The position numbers and the translations under genes are program-made. The notes under the pieces are model-generated. The model saw only the letters and a list, made by a program, of their open reading frames with translations. It searched no databases and had not been told where the DNA came from. From Planococcus sp. MB-3u-03 (GTDB lineage Bacteria; Bacillota; Bacilli; Bacillales_A; Planococcaceae), in assembly GCF_002833405.1 (NCBI RefSeq), contig NZ_CP025135.1, positions 1,903,501 to 1,967,500 of the forward strand: a stretch of 64,000 nucleotides of DNA, given 5' to 3'. Below, piece after piece: positions 9,199 through 17,290 of the stretch; position 1 is the first letter of the stretch; each line of letters begins with the position of its first letter.

Positions 9199-9414
9199 GG
9201 CCCTTGCGCTATTCTCTAAAAACCGATTTAGTTCCATTAAGGACGTTTGTACCCTTTTTGATAGGCAATGCTTATACAGGCAGATCCGATCGCTATGTCA
9301 TTTTGGATGACCCCTTATGCTTAGCGGATTTGCTTATATTTCTTAAGGGCTTTTTCGAGAAATACCGATTTTGTACCCAGGCGATTTTATTTATCGAAAA
9401 GGACTTTTGCAGGT

Positions 9415-9443
9415 TTGAAAGAATACCTAGAAGTGAATATACT
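9415..9443 (+). promoter_or_regulatory. Sigma-A promoter of the 138-aa orphan gene
   Basis: TTGAAA at 9415-9420, a 17-base spacer and TATACT at 9438-9443. The predicted transcript would start about 45 bases before the start codon at 9500. Confidence 0.7.
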
Positions 9444-9499
9444 GATTACGACTGAAATTTTCAAACCTTACTATCAAGAAATCGGGGGCGTGCAAATTG

Positions 9500-9916
9500 A
9501 TGAATTTTTATTTGACCCAATCCAAAAAATCTTATCAGTCAGCAGACGGGGATGCCATTTCCATGCATTCATACCTCGTTGTTGAATCAGTAACAAGATC
9601 CCTTGGACAGGAGTTTAAAAATCATAAGCTGGCTTGGGAAGCAGAAGACCACTGGCTGCTTGCAGACGCCCCGGAGAAAATCATCCATATGACTAATGGC
9701 TACCAGCGTTTCGAACTCTCTGAGCCGGTCTTTGCCTCCCTGCGCTTACTCGCTGAAACCCAGCCAAAAGAGCTTCATACCTTGACGCCTTTTTCCAGAA
9801 AGCGTACTTCTGAAACGTTCATTGAGCAGCAGCAAGCTGAGGCACGGAGGGAATTTCACCTGAACGACGTAGCCAAGAGCTTAAAGCAGATGTTCAAGGA
9901 CATCATGACTGTCTAG
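9500..9916 (+). CDS. Hypothetical 138-aa protein of unknown function
   Basis: The start is ATG 9500 after GGGGGCG (a TTG one codon earlier, at 9497, is possible). The protein begins MNFYLTQSKKSYQSADGDAI. It is soluble, mixed alpha/beta, with no signal peptide or membrane helix. The second half is rich in charged residues (FIEQQQAEARREFHLNDVAK) and probably helical. I do not recognise the family. The gene is monocistronic: a good promoter lies just upstream and a strong terminator just downstream. It sits at the edge of an accessory block between yqkF and a flotillin gene. Codon use looks like its neighbours, so recent transfer is not evident. Confidence 0.75.
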   Translation: MNFYLTQSKKSYQSADGDAISMHSYLVVESVTRSLGQEFKNHKLAWEAEDHWLLADAPEKIIHMTNGYQRFELSEPVFASLRLLAETQPKELHTLTPFSRKRTSETFIEQQQAEARREFHLNDVAKSLKQMFKDIMTV

Positions 9917-9931
9917 AACATTTGCCATATA

Positions 9932-9968
9932 AAAAAGACGGAGAACATAAACTGTTCTCCGTCTTTTT
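9932..9968. terminator. Strong bidirectional terminator
   Basis: AAAAAGACGGAGAACA pairs perfectly with TGTTCTCCGTCTTTTT around TAAAC. It serves the 138-aa gene and the convergent flotillin gene. Confidence 0.92.
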
Positions 9969-9982
9969 GCGTTTAGTTTACT

Positions 9983-11463
9983 TTAAATCTGTTCAGGATC
10001 TTCTTTGGCTGCTTCATCTACAGGCTGGTCATCGGGCTGGTCATTGACTGGTTGGTTGACCGGTTGGATGGCCTGTGTATTTCTCGATGTGTAGGTCTTC
10101 AGCATGTCAGCAATATCAATGCCCGTCATTTCTTTCAACGGCTCCTGCATGTCCACCATCGTGCGCGTTACGCTTCTGCCGAACGATGGAACGCCTTGGC
10201 CGTTTCCGGAATCGATGATTTTCACGGAATCGATATTATTGAGCGGCTGTGCCACTTTTTCGGCGAATACCGGCAACATATCGATCAGTTTCTCCGCAAT
10301 GATGACATCGCCATGTTCTTCCATCGCTTCCGCCAATGGTTTACGGATTCGCTTCTGCTTTACCGCGTTCACGGATGACTTCCGCTTCAGCAGCACCTTC
10401 ATCGCGTTTGATCTTCGCTTTCGCTTCCCCGTCAATGACAGAACGTCTCGCTTCCGCTTCTGCCGTACGCGTCGTTTCGTAATAGCTGGCATCCGCTTTC
10501 GTTTTGCGGACCTTGCTTTCTTCTTCTTCAAGGCGCACTGCACGTTCGCGCTCCATGAACTGCATGTTCAACTCTTCTTCCTGGATTTCCATTGCGAGTT
10601 TCGCTTTTCGAGTTCATACGACTGCTCGGACTTGGCACGAGCGCGTTCGGTTTCTTCCTTGAATGCCGCATCTTTCAAATCTTTTGATTTACGGGATTCA
10701 GCAATGGAAATTTGGCGTTTGTACTCTTCTTCTTTCGCTTCCTGATCGGTCTGCGCACGGTGAATGCGTGTTTCCCGCTCCGTGTTGGCTTCCGCGATTT
10801 CCGCTTGTTTGCGGACTTCGGCGATGCGCGGCCGCCCGAGGTTCTCGAGATAGCCATTGTCTTCATCAGCATCGCGCAGATCCGTCAATCGAGTGAAGTG
10901 ATTTTAAAAGCCCATCAAATCAAGCTGTTTTGCGCGATTTCCTGGACATCGGTATTGAATTTCTCCCGGTCGCTATTGATGTCTTCAACCGTCATCTTCG
11001 ACAAGATGGCCCGCAAATTACTGCCGAGCACTTCGATGATCTCAACTTCAATTTCCTCTTGCTTTTTCCCAAGGAATTGTTCGGCATAATTAGCGATGCC
11101 ATTCAGGTATCTGCGACTTTCACCATCGCTACAGCATCTGCCACGATCGGCACACCCGCATTCGTGTAAACGCGTGGCGTCGATAACTTCAACTGGAACG
11201 AGGTCAAATTGACCGGCGTTGAAGTCTGGAAGCGGCGCAGCAAATAACCACCGCCGCGGATGATCTTCATGGATCGCCCTTCATCGTCCGTAAAAGATGT
11301 TCGTGTCTTTTGCGGATCCCCAGTTTCGGTCCTGTAATAATCAAGGCTTCGTTCGATTTGGCTGTGCGGTAGCGGATCTTCATCAAAAAAAATAACCGGC
11401 GCCCGCAACTGCCGCCAAAATGAGAATCACAATTAAAATTGAAATAATTCCGATTGACTCCAT
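9983..11463 (-). pseudogene. Flotillin-family (SPFH/band 7) membrane protein, broken by about nine indels
   Basis: Starting at ATG 11463 (MESIGIISILIVILILAAVA, one membrane helix), the protein is recognisable all the way to 9983 but changes frame about nine times. In order, the segments are IRYRTAKSNEALIITGPKLG, the SPFH part STPRVYTNAGVPIVADAVAM and FLGKKQEEIEVE, then DADEDNGYLENLGRPRIAEV, a long Glu/Ala/Arg/Lys coiled coil, and a C-terminal flotillin domain (AEKLIDMLPVFAEKVAQPL) ending in a QPVN/QPVD repeat tail. Lesions are near 11385-11392, 11318-11321, 11105, 10928-10931, 10906-10909, 10890, 10605-10608, 10350 and 10341. All but one are run contractions. Flotillins scaffold functional membrane microdomains. 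No nfeD partner is adjacent. No substitution stop is needed to explain it, so sequence error is as likely as true decay. Confidence 0.85.
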
Positions 11464-11586
11464 CTTATCCCATCCTTTTCAATAAGCTGATTTTTCCTGC
11501 CCTATTATGTACGGTCGAATCAGTAAGATGTTTCAAAAAGGAAAGAATAGCCATTCTTTTTACAAACTAATCTGCCATTACTTTAA

Positions 11587-11739
11587 TCAATGAAAAACAA
11601 CGGATAATACCATCAACACAAACACAAAATAACCGAAATGGATCCATGGTTTTGCATGCGGCTGGATCAGCCTTGGTTCCATTTGTTCCTGGTCTTTCTC
11701 CAGCCCCGGGCTTGGCGGCATCTCTTCATCCCTCATCAT
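11587..11739 (-). CDS. 50-aa small membrane protein upstream of flotillin
   Basis: ATG 11739 lies seven bases after a perfect AGGAGGA site. The product is a hydrophilic, acidic, proline-containing N-terminal half (MMRDEEMPPSPGLEKDQEQM) followed by one hydrophobic helix (WIHFGYFVFVLMVLSVVFH) that ends the protein, so it looks tail-anchored. It reads in the same direction as the flotillin gene, 124 bases upstream, and a TATAAT-like element (minus strand, about 11823) could serve it. I know no homologue. The strong ribosome site and coherent topology argue for a real gene. Confidence 0.65.
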   Translation of the reverse strand: MMRDEEMPPSPGLEKDQEQMEPRLIQPHAKPWIHFGYFVFVLMVLSVVFH

Positions 11740-11972
11740 CTGTTCCTCCTGCGATCGATTTTCCCCTTTTAATTTTCAAGCCTGCGTTGAATGATCATGA
11801 TAGTAACTTGCACTCCTTTCATTATATCAATTGACGGTAAATGGAATATAAAATATTTTGAAATCATTAACTAATTACGGTTAAATAAACCGATAACCAG
11901 CTTTTTAATAAAATAAAATAATAATTACATTGCAAAGGAAGGATATTCTCTCAGGAATGGGGTGGACAGGCC

Positions 11973-12068
11973 ATGAAACTCATCGACGATCTGGCTGGCG
12001 CAATTTATGATGTCTTGAAGTGGATTGTATGGGGTTTTCTTATTTTGCTGCTGGGGTGGTTATTGTAG
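11973..12068 (+). CDS. 31-aa mini membrane protein
   Basis: ATG 11973 follows GGGGTGGACAGGCC. The 31 codons read MKLIDDLAGAIYDVLKWIVW and then GFLILLLGWLL, which is an amphipathic start followed by a short tryptophan-rich hydrophobic helix. It ends 51 bases before a strong terminator that faces yqkE. Composition is toxin-like or membrane-modulator-like, but there is no antitoxin RNA or repeat that I can identify, so no function is proposed. Small size keeps confidence moderate. Confidence 0.5.
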   Translation: MKLIDDLAGAIYDVLKWIVWGFLILLLGWLL

Positions 12069-12118
12069 GCCCCTTGTATTTAATCACCTTTCTGTTCAGA
12101 TGGTTAAGTTGAACGAAG

Positions 12119-12149
12119 AACCCCTGTCATCAATTATGACAGGGGGTTT
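12119..12149. terminator. Bidirectional terminator between mini-ORF and yqkE
   Basis: AACCCCTGTCAT pairs with ATGACAGGGGGTT around CAATT, with a T run on the plus side. Confidence 0.85.
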
Positions 12150-12154
12150 CACCG

Positions 12155-12364
12155 TTAATATTTAGTTCCTGAATCTCCATGGCGCTCGAGCAATTCGGCA
12201 AACGACAGGTTCTTCTCGCGCTCTTTGCGTTCAAACTGGCGCTGTGCTTCTTTTTCTTCCTCAAGTTTCTGCTGGTCTTTCACTAACTCTTTTTTCGTGG
12301 CTTTCAGCTTCAATAGCTGGTCTTCCGAAAAAAGGCCGTTATCATTGATTTTATCTTTCGCCAT
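12155..12364 (-). CDS. yqkE: DUF3886 family protein YqkE
   Basis: A 69-aa, very charged, coiled-coil-like protein: FSEDQLLKLKATKKELVKDQ, then a Glu/Lys/Gln-rich helix and the conserved end NLSFAELLERHGDSGTKY. This matches the small YqkE family of Bacilli, function unknown. It lies 12 bases after the thiolase gene on the same strand and is probably co-transcribed with it, then terminated by the hairpin at 12119-12149. In B. subtilis yqkE sits directly between yqkD and yqkF. Confidence 0.88.
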   Translation of the reverse strand: MAKDKINDNGLFSEDQLLKLKATKKELVKDQQKLEEEKEAQRQFERKEREKNLSFAELLERHGDSGTKY

Positions 12365-12376
12365 CCTATTCTCTCC

Positions 12377-13561
12377 TTATGGACGTTTTACGATCGTTGC
12401 AACGCCTTGTCCGCCGCCGATGCAAAGCGTCGCAAGGCCTGTCTTGGCGTCGCGCTTTTTCATCTCGTGCAGAAGCGTCACGAAAATCCGTGTACCGCTC
12501 GCACCAATCGGGTGGCCGATTGCAATGGCGCCTCCGTTGACATTCAATTTTTCATGGTCAAACTTCAATTCACGGTCGACCGCTATCGATTGTGCCGCAA
12601 ACGCTTCGTTCGCTTCGATCAAATCGATATCGCCAAGCGTCATATTGGCTTTCTTCAACGCGTTTTTTACCGCTTGTACAGGGCCGATGCCCATGACAGC
12701 AGGATCGACGCCTGCGTTGCCATTCGCAGCAATGACTGCAAGCGGTGTGATGCCCAGTTCGTCGGCTTTTTCTTTCTTCATGACGATCACTGCTGCCGCG
12801 CCATCGTTAATGCCGGATGCGTTGCCAGCTGTGACTGAGCCGTCTTTCTTGAACGCCGGGCGCAGTTTCGCGAGTTTCTCCTCGGTTGAAGAAGCTTTCA
12901 CGTATTCATCCGTAGTAAAGACGACCGGATCCCCTTTGCGCTGAGGGATTTCTACCGGCACGATTTCTTCGTCAAAACGCCCGCCTTCGATTGCCGCTGA
13001 TGCCCGGGCTTGTGAACGGGCTGCAAAGCGATCTTGTTCTTCGCGTGAAATCTCATAGCGGTCGCACAGGTTTTCGGCTGTCACACCCATATGGTAATCG
13101 TTGAATGCACACGTCAAGCCGTCATGGACCATGCTGTCGACCACTTTCTGGTCGCCCATGCGGTAACCGTCTCTTGCGCCTTCTAATAGATACGGGGCAC
13201 GGCTCATATTCTCCATGCCGCCTGCCACGACGATATCGGCATCACCCGCAAAAATCGCCTGGTAAGCCAAATGGATCGATTTCAAGCCGGATCCGCATAC
13301 TTTATTGATGGTCATCGCTGGCACCGTCTCCGGAAGCCCTGCTTTGATGGAAGCCTGGCGCGCCGGGTTTTGCCCGAGCCCTGCTTGCAGAACATTGCCC
13401 ATGATGACTTCCGATACTTGGTCGCCCGCTACCCCTGCGCGCAATAAAGCTTCCTTGATGACGATGGCTCCGAGATCTGTCGCCGGCACATCTTTCAGCG
13501 CCCCCTGGAACGAACCGACTGCGGTTCTGACAGCGCTTGCAATTACGATTTCTTGTGACAT
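12377..13561 (-). CDS. Acetyl-CoA C-acetyltransferase (thiolase)
   Basis: A 394-aa type II thiolase. The nucleophilic cysteine is C89 in [11 protein letters not shown], the catalytic histidine is in [14 protein letters not shown] (about 349), and the second cysteine is in CIGGGQG (about 380). It condenses two acetyl-CoA or cleaves acetoacetyl-CoA in the cytoplasm. It is divergent from a hydroxymethylglutaryl-CoA lyase gene, only 74 bases away. The lyase makes acetoacetate and acetyl-CoA, so the pair suggests leucine or ketone-body catabolism rather than fatty-acid oxidation. The start follows AGGGGGACAAAAGA. The gene is not at this position in B. subtilis. Confidence 0.93.
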   Translation of the reverse strand: MSQEIVIASAVRTAVGSFQGALKDVPATDLGAIVIKEALLRAGVAGDQVSEVIMGNVLQAGLGQNPARQASIKAGLPETVPAMTINKVCGSGLKSIHLAYQAIFAGDADIVVAGGMENMSRAPYLLEGARDGYRMGDQKVVDSMVHDGLTCAFNDYHMGVTAENLCDRYEISREEQDRFAARSQARASAAIEGGRFDEEIVPVEIPQRKGDPVVFTTDEYVKASSTEEKLAKLRPAFKKDGSVTAGNASGINDGAAAVIVMKKEKADELGITPLAVIAANGNAGVDPAVMGIGPVQAVKNALKKANMTLGDIDLIEANEAFAAQSIAVDRELKFDHEKLNVNGGAIAIGHPIGASGTRIFVTLLHEMKKRDAKTGLATLCIGGGQGVATIVKRP

Positions 13562-13635
13562 TTCTTTTGTCCCCCTTGTCTGCTTCTTGCTCTTTTATCC
13601 CCCCTATCGCTACAATAAAGCTAAGGGGGGATAGT

Positions 13636-14535
13636 ATGTTTAGTTTACCAAAAACAGCTACGATTATCGAGGTTGGGCCGCGCGATGGCCTGCAAAATGA
13701 AGCCAGGACCGTCAACACCGAAGACAAACTGGATTTTATCAAGGTCTTGCAGGAAGCAGGATTAAAGGAAATGGAGCTGACTTCGTTCGTGTCACCAAAA
13801 TGGGTGCCGCAAATGGCCGATGCACGGGATATCGTTGCCGGTGCAAAAAAGACCGGCCGCCAGCTGGTGCTGACGCCAAATGAACGCGGCATCACATCCG
13901 CCTTGGATGCCGGTGCAGATTCAATCGCCGTCTTCGTGGGCGTTTCCAATTCATTCAATGAAAAAAATATCAACAAGACGACAGCCCAGTCCATGGAAAC
14001 ATTGAAGCCATTGATCGAAAAGGTCAAACAGGACGGCATCTTCGTCCGCGCCTGCATTTCAACAGCGTTCTATTGTCCGTTTGAAGGAGCAGTCGATCCG
14101 CATCGAACGATCGATTTATGCCGCCAATTCGTCGATTGGGGAGTCGATGAATTGAGCGTCGCTGATACGATCGGTTTGGCGAATCCTCAAGAAAGCCATG
14201 AGTTGTTCAGCCGATTGAAAGAGCAATTTCCGGATGTCCTGATTGCAGCGCACTTCCACGACACGAGACGTATGGCGCTCGCCAATGCCTATGCAGCACT
14301 TGTTGCCGGAATCGACCGGTTCGACGCTTCCGCTGGCGGACTCGGCGGCTGCCCATTTGCACCGGGTGCTACCGGCAATGTCGCGACCGAAGATTTGATC
14401 CATATGTTCCACCGCATGGGCGTCGACACCGGAGTCGATCTCGAGAAACTTTACGAAGCGATCTCGCTCATTGAACCGCATGTATCGAATCCGCTGCAAA
14501 CAGGCATGTATACGTTATACAAAAACAGAAAATGA
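13636..14535 (+). CDS. mvaB: Hydroxymethylglutaryl-CoA lyase
   Basis: ATG 13636 (MFSLPKTATIIEVGPRDGLQ) follows AAGGGGGG and gives 299 aa, the normal lyase length. The TIM-barrel motif EVGPRDGLQNE holds the metal and catalytic Arg/Asp, AHFHDTR the metal-binding histidines, and SAGGLGGCPFAPGATGN the active-site cysteine loop. The enzyme splits HMG-CoA to acetoacetate and acetyl-CoA, the last step of leucine breakdown. The other leucine-degradation genes are not in the window. It may be co-transcribed with the alpha/beta hydrolase gene that starts 12 bases after its stop. Confidence 0.93.
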   Translation: MFSLPKTATIIEVGPRDGLQNEARTVNTEDKLDFIKVLQEAGLKEMELTSFVSPKWVPQMADARDIVAGAKKTGRQLVLTPNERGITSALDAGADSIAVFVGVSNSFNEKNINKTTAQSMETLKPLIEKVKQDGIFVRACISTAFYCPFEGAVDPHRTIDLCRQFVDWGVDELSVADTIGLANPQESHELFSRLKEQFPDVLIAAHFHDTRRMALANAYAALVAGIDRFDASAGGLGGCPFAPGATGNVATEDLIHMFHRMGVDTGVDLEKLYEAISLIEPHVSNPLQTGMYTLYKNRK

Positions 14536-14547
14536 GGTGTGTGCGCC

Positions 14548-15507
14548 GTGAAAAAGCGACTATTGTTGACTTCTGCCATCGTATCGAGCACATTGACTGC
14601 TTCTTTTGCCGCATTGGGTTTTGCCGCAAGCAACCGTCTGATGTATGTAAAGAATAAAGACGCATCCTTGATTTTGGAACGGGAAACGAACGCCAAACGC
14701 TATGATGAAGCTTGGTATGCCAATGCCAAGAAAAGCGAACAATGGATCGAATCCGCTAACGGCTATCCGATCAAAGCGATTTTCCTGGAGCCGCACACCA
14801 CAAACCGATACGTCATCATTTGCCATGGTGTCACCGAAAGCAAAGTGAACTCGTTTAAATATGCGCGCATGTTTGAACGCCTCGGATTCAACTCTGTCGT
14901 CTATGACCACCGCCGACACGGCGAATCCGGGGGCAAGACGACGAGCTTCGGGCATTATGAGAAGCTGGATCTGCAAGCAGTTGTAAAGGCCTTGAAACTC
15001 CATGTCGGGCCATCTTTGTTCTTCGGCATCCACGGGGAATCGATGGGTGCCGCGACGACGCTATTATATGCCGGAATGGAGGACTCGGCAGATTTTTACA
15101 TCTCCGACTGTGCCTATTCCGATATCAGCGAACAGATTCTGCACGTCATGCGCACGACGACGCCGATGCGCACTTCTTTGGCGCTTCGCCTTGCCAATGT
15201 ATTCCTGAAACTGCGCGACGGCTATTCCATTACCACCGTATCGCCCCGGGAAGTCGTGAAAAAGATTGCAAAGCCTGTGTTGTTCATCCATAGCCTGCCT
15301 GATGAGTTCGTCTTGCCGAAAATGACGAAAGAATTATTTGAATTGAAACAAGGCGCCAAACAGCTCAAACTATTCGAACAAGGCGAACATGCCCAATCAT
15401 TCAATAAAAATCCGGACGAATACGAAGGGACGGTTGCAGAGTTCCTGATGGCCTATGATTTATTAATACCTAAACCTGCTGCTGATGTTTCACAGATTTC
15501 CAGCTGA
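14548..15507 (+). CDS. yqkD: Alpha/beta hydrolase with N-terminal membrane anchor, YqkD-like
   Basis: GTG 14548 is preferred because GAGGTG lies 10 bases upstream; a GTG nine bases earlier is too close to that site. The 319-aa protein opens with a hydrophobic helix (LLLTSAIVSSTLTASFAALG), a signal anchor. The hydrolase core has the oxyanion segment ICHGVTESK, the nucleophile elbow GIHGESMGAAT and a C-terminal FEQGEHAQSF with the catalytic histidine. The order yqkD-yqkE-yqkF agrees with B. subtilis. The substrate is unknown. A strong terminator follows. Confidence 0.9.
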   Translation: MKKRLLLTSAIVSSTLTASFAALGFAASNRLMYVKNKDASLILERETNAKRYDEAWYANAKKSEQWIESANGYPIKAIFLEPHTTNRYVIICHGVTESKVNSFKYARMFERLGFNSVVYDHRRHGESGGKTTSFGHYEKLDLQAVVKALKLHVGPSLFFGIHGESMGAATTLLYAGMEDSADFYISDCAYSDISEQILHVMRTTTPMRTSLALRLANVFLKLRDGYSITTVSPREVVKKIAKPVLFIHSLPDEFVLPKMTKELFELKQGAKQLKLFEQGEHAQSFNKNPDEYEGTVAEFLMAYDLLIPKPAADVSQISS

Positions 15508-15525
15508 GCTAAAATGAATGCATAA

Positions 15526-15559
15526 AAGAACCACCGTTCAGAAACGAACGGTGGTTCTT
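15526..15559. terminator. Bidirectional terminator between yqkD and yneF
   Basis: AAGAACCACCGTTC pairs perfectly with GAACGGTGGTTCTT around a short loop (15526-15539 with 15546-15559). Confidence 0.92.
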
Positions 15560-15560
15560 C

Positions 15561-15830
15561 TTATTCATCACCTATGGGCGAATAATTGCATAAGCGTTTA
15601 TTTTTGCCCGGTTTTGTCGAGGCTTTGTTCATTTGAGCCATCATTTGGTTGATTTTCTTTTGAGATGGTTTTTGACCCATTTGCATCATCATAATCCGCA
15701 GCATCTCTTCGTTGATCGGTGGGTTGTCCTGCAAATATTTCATCATGTATCGGCGAGCGATAAAGAATCCAAGTGCAACACCTGCGAGTAAAGCCACAAT
15801 TACGATAACAATCCAGATCCATGTATCCAT
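15561..15830 (-). CDS. yneF: YneF (UPF0154) small membrane protein, tail possibly frameshifted
   Basis: ATG 15830 follows AAGGAGGTAATTTGT. The N-terminal helix ([20 protein letters not shown]) anchors a short cytoplasmic part with the family block [20 protein letters not shown] and [13 protein letters not shown]. As read the protein has 89 aa and an atypical end ([14 protein letters not shown]). With one more G in the GGG at about 15607-15609 it would end PGQK at 15598, close to the usual 72-78 aa, which fits the contraction pattern of the window. Function is unknown. yneF near tkt is conserved in Bacillus. Confidence 0.88.
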   Translation of the reverse strand: MDTWIWIVIVIVALLAGVALGFFIARRYMMKYLQDNPPINEEMLRIMMMQMGQKPSQKKINQMMAQMNKASTKPGKNKRLCNYSPIGDE

Positions 15831-15976
15831 ACAAATTACCTCCTTCGTGTTGCCAATTAAATCATGCACCAAAAAGGATTATACTATAAATTTCAGGACG
15901 TGACTATATGAACGGCATTAAAATTGCGGAGAAACAAAGACTGCGTCCCCACATACACTGAGCAGCCGCGGCACGG

Positions 15977-17134
15977 TCACTCGCGGGACGAATTCAAGGG
16001 CACGTATCCCGCTTTTTCGACCAAGCGCTGCCCTTGACTGGAAGTGAACCATTCTGCCAGTTTCAAAGCTTCCGGGCTGCTATGCTGCGTGGTGACGATA
16101 TAAAACTCCGAAGTTAGTGGATATTCATCATTTCGAATGGCGTTAACTGACGGCACAATGCCATCGATAGCCAAGTATCGAATCACTTTATTGCCGGCCA
16201 TTTCCTCCCCGTAGAAACGGAATGTAAAACCGAGCGCATTTTTGTGATTTTTATATTCTGCCACCTGATCGATGATGCCGCCCATGCCTTCTTCTATGTT
16301 TTCAAGGGGAGCCTCCATCACCGGCACCTCGCCCATGAACTGAAGCAGCGTTGTTTGGCTGCCGCTGTCTTCAGGGCGCTGGAAAGCCCTGATCTCTTCA
16401 GCATCTCCACCAACTGAAGACCAATCGGTGATTTCGCCGCTATAGATCATGCGAAGATCTTCAGAACTCAATGACTCGACCGGGTTGTCTGTATGGACGA
16501 AAAAGACGAACGCCTCTTTCCCGATCGGCGTCAGTGTAAGCTCGAGCCCCTTGGCATCTGCTGTTTTCAACTGCCCCTGTGATGGCGCTGCGGCAAAAAT
16601 TGCATCCACCTCTCCTTCGAACAAATTGGAATAAGCAAAAGGCGTGGTATTGACCATCACTTCACTAGCTGATGGTTCATACCAATCTTCTGGATACATC
16701 ATTTCTGCAGCGGCTGCATATATTGGGTAAAGCGCGGTCGCTCCGTCAAGCCTTGGCAAATCCCCTTCAAACTGGAGTTCGGGCTCCTCCTCCAACACAT
16801 TCAACTTGGAGTCTTCTTGAAACGGTATATATGAATAGATGTCCACTTCAGCCGAAACGCCAGGGATGGAATCCAAATAAGCTTGGTAAAGCGGCCAAAC
16901 GGCGAGCATGATGGCAAGAACAACGAACACTACCGCTGTCTGTTTCCACCTTTTTGCGTCGCCAATTCGCTTGGATAGTAAAAAAATGAAAAACAAAAAC
17001 AGCAGAACAAAGAAAAACAACGGCAGCCATGCCCTTTCCCCCGATAGCAGTAGCACAATGCCTCCAAAAAAACCGACGATGCTTAAAGCGATGAAAATAG
17101 CAAACGCTGGTATTAAACTCCATAATTTCTTCAT
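15977..17134 (-). CDS. Membrane-tethered PstS/PBP-like substrate-binding protein
   Basis: The 385-aa protein has three predicted membrane helices in its first 90 residues (about 5-30, 35-54 and 65-85, split by SKRIGDAKRWKQ) and then an extracytoplasmic periplasmic-binding-protein type 2 domain. That domain has PstS-like marks: RLDGATALYPIYAAAAEMMY, VFFVHTDNPVESLSSEDLRM, then IYSGEITDWSSVGG, FQRPEDSGSQTT, and a C-terminal LAEWFTSSQGQRLVEKAGYV. It lacks a lipobox, so the helices, not a lipid, hold it. No ABC permease or ATPase is adjacent. It occupies the place of sirA between tkt and yneF. A phosphate or anion sensor role is inference only. Confidence 0.8.
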   Translation of the reverse strand: MKKLWSLIPAFAIFIALSIVGFFGGIVLLLSGERAWLPLFFFVLLFLFFIFLLSKRIGDAKRWKQTAVVFVVLAIMLAVWPLYQAYLDSIPGVSAEVDIYSYIPFQEDSKLNVLEEEPELQFEGDLPRLDGATALYPIYAAAAEMMYPEDWYEPSASEVMVNTTPFAYSNLFEGEVDAIFAAAPSQGQLKTADAKGLELTLTPIGKEAFVFFVHTDNPVESLSSEDLRMIYSGEITDWSSVGGDAEEIRAFQRPEDSGSQTTLLQFMGEVPVMEAPLENIEEGMGGIIDQVAEYKNHKNALGFTFRFYGEEMAGNKVIRYLAIDGIVPSVNAIRNDEYPLTSEFYIVTTQHSSPEALKLAEWFTSSQGQRLVEKAGYVPLNSSRE

Positions 17135-17202
17135 AATCCCACCTCTTAAAACGATTATAACCGGATGGGCCCCAAAAAGATCGAACCGAAAAAAATATAC
17201 AA

Positions 17203-17236
17203 GAAAAAGCCGCCAGAATTATTTTCTGACGACTTT
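17203..17236 (-). terminator. Terminator after tkt
   Basis: On the minus strand AAGTCGTCAG pairs with CTGGCGGCTT (two G-U pairs) around a 9-base loop and is followed by TTTTT. Confidence 0.7.
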
Positions 17237-17290
17237 TCCTTATATTAAGACTTTAATTTTACTTTCAAAAACCGAGAACTAAACCGGAAT

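Larger units (their letters stand above)
9149..9499. other. Gene-less interval with a terminator and a promoter
   Basis: Between yqkF and the 138-aa gene lie 351 bases with no convincing gene. The first 50 bases hold the yqkF terminator and the last 85 hold a strong sigma-A promoter. The 200 bases between are AT-richer than the flanks, show no good start plus ribosome-site combination, and contain no repeat that I can see. Confidence 0.6.

Noticed and set aside
11776..11828. A 9-14-codon ORF with an AAGGAG site ahead of the 50-aa membrane protein (minus strand), possible leader peptide
   Set aside because: Too short, no attenuator structure or regulatory codon run seen, so it was not listed as a gene.
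11973..12068. The 31-aa peptide as a type I toxin
   Set aside because: Size and hydrophobicity fit, but no antisense RNA promoter or overlapping transcript signal could be identified, so only a neutral description is given.
13302..14057. A 251-codon minus-strand frame spanning the thiolase start and mvaB
   Set aside because: It crosses two real genes, antisense to mvaB and out of register with the thiolase, and resembles no family.
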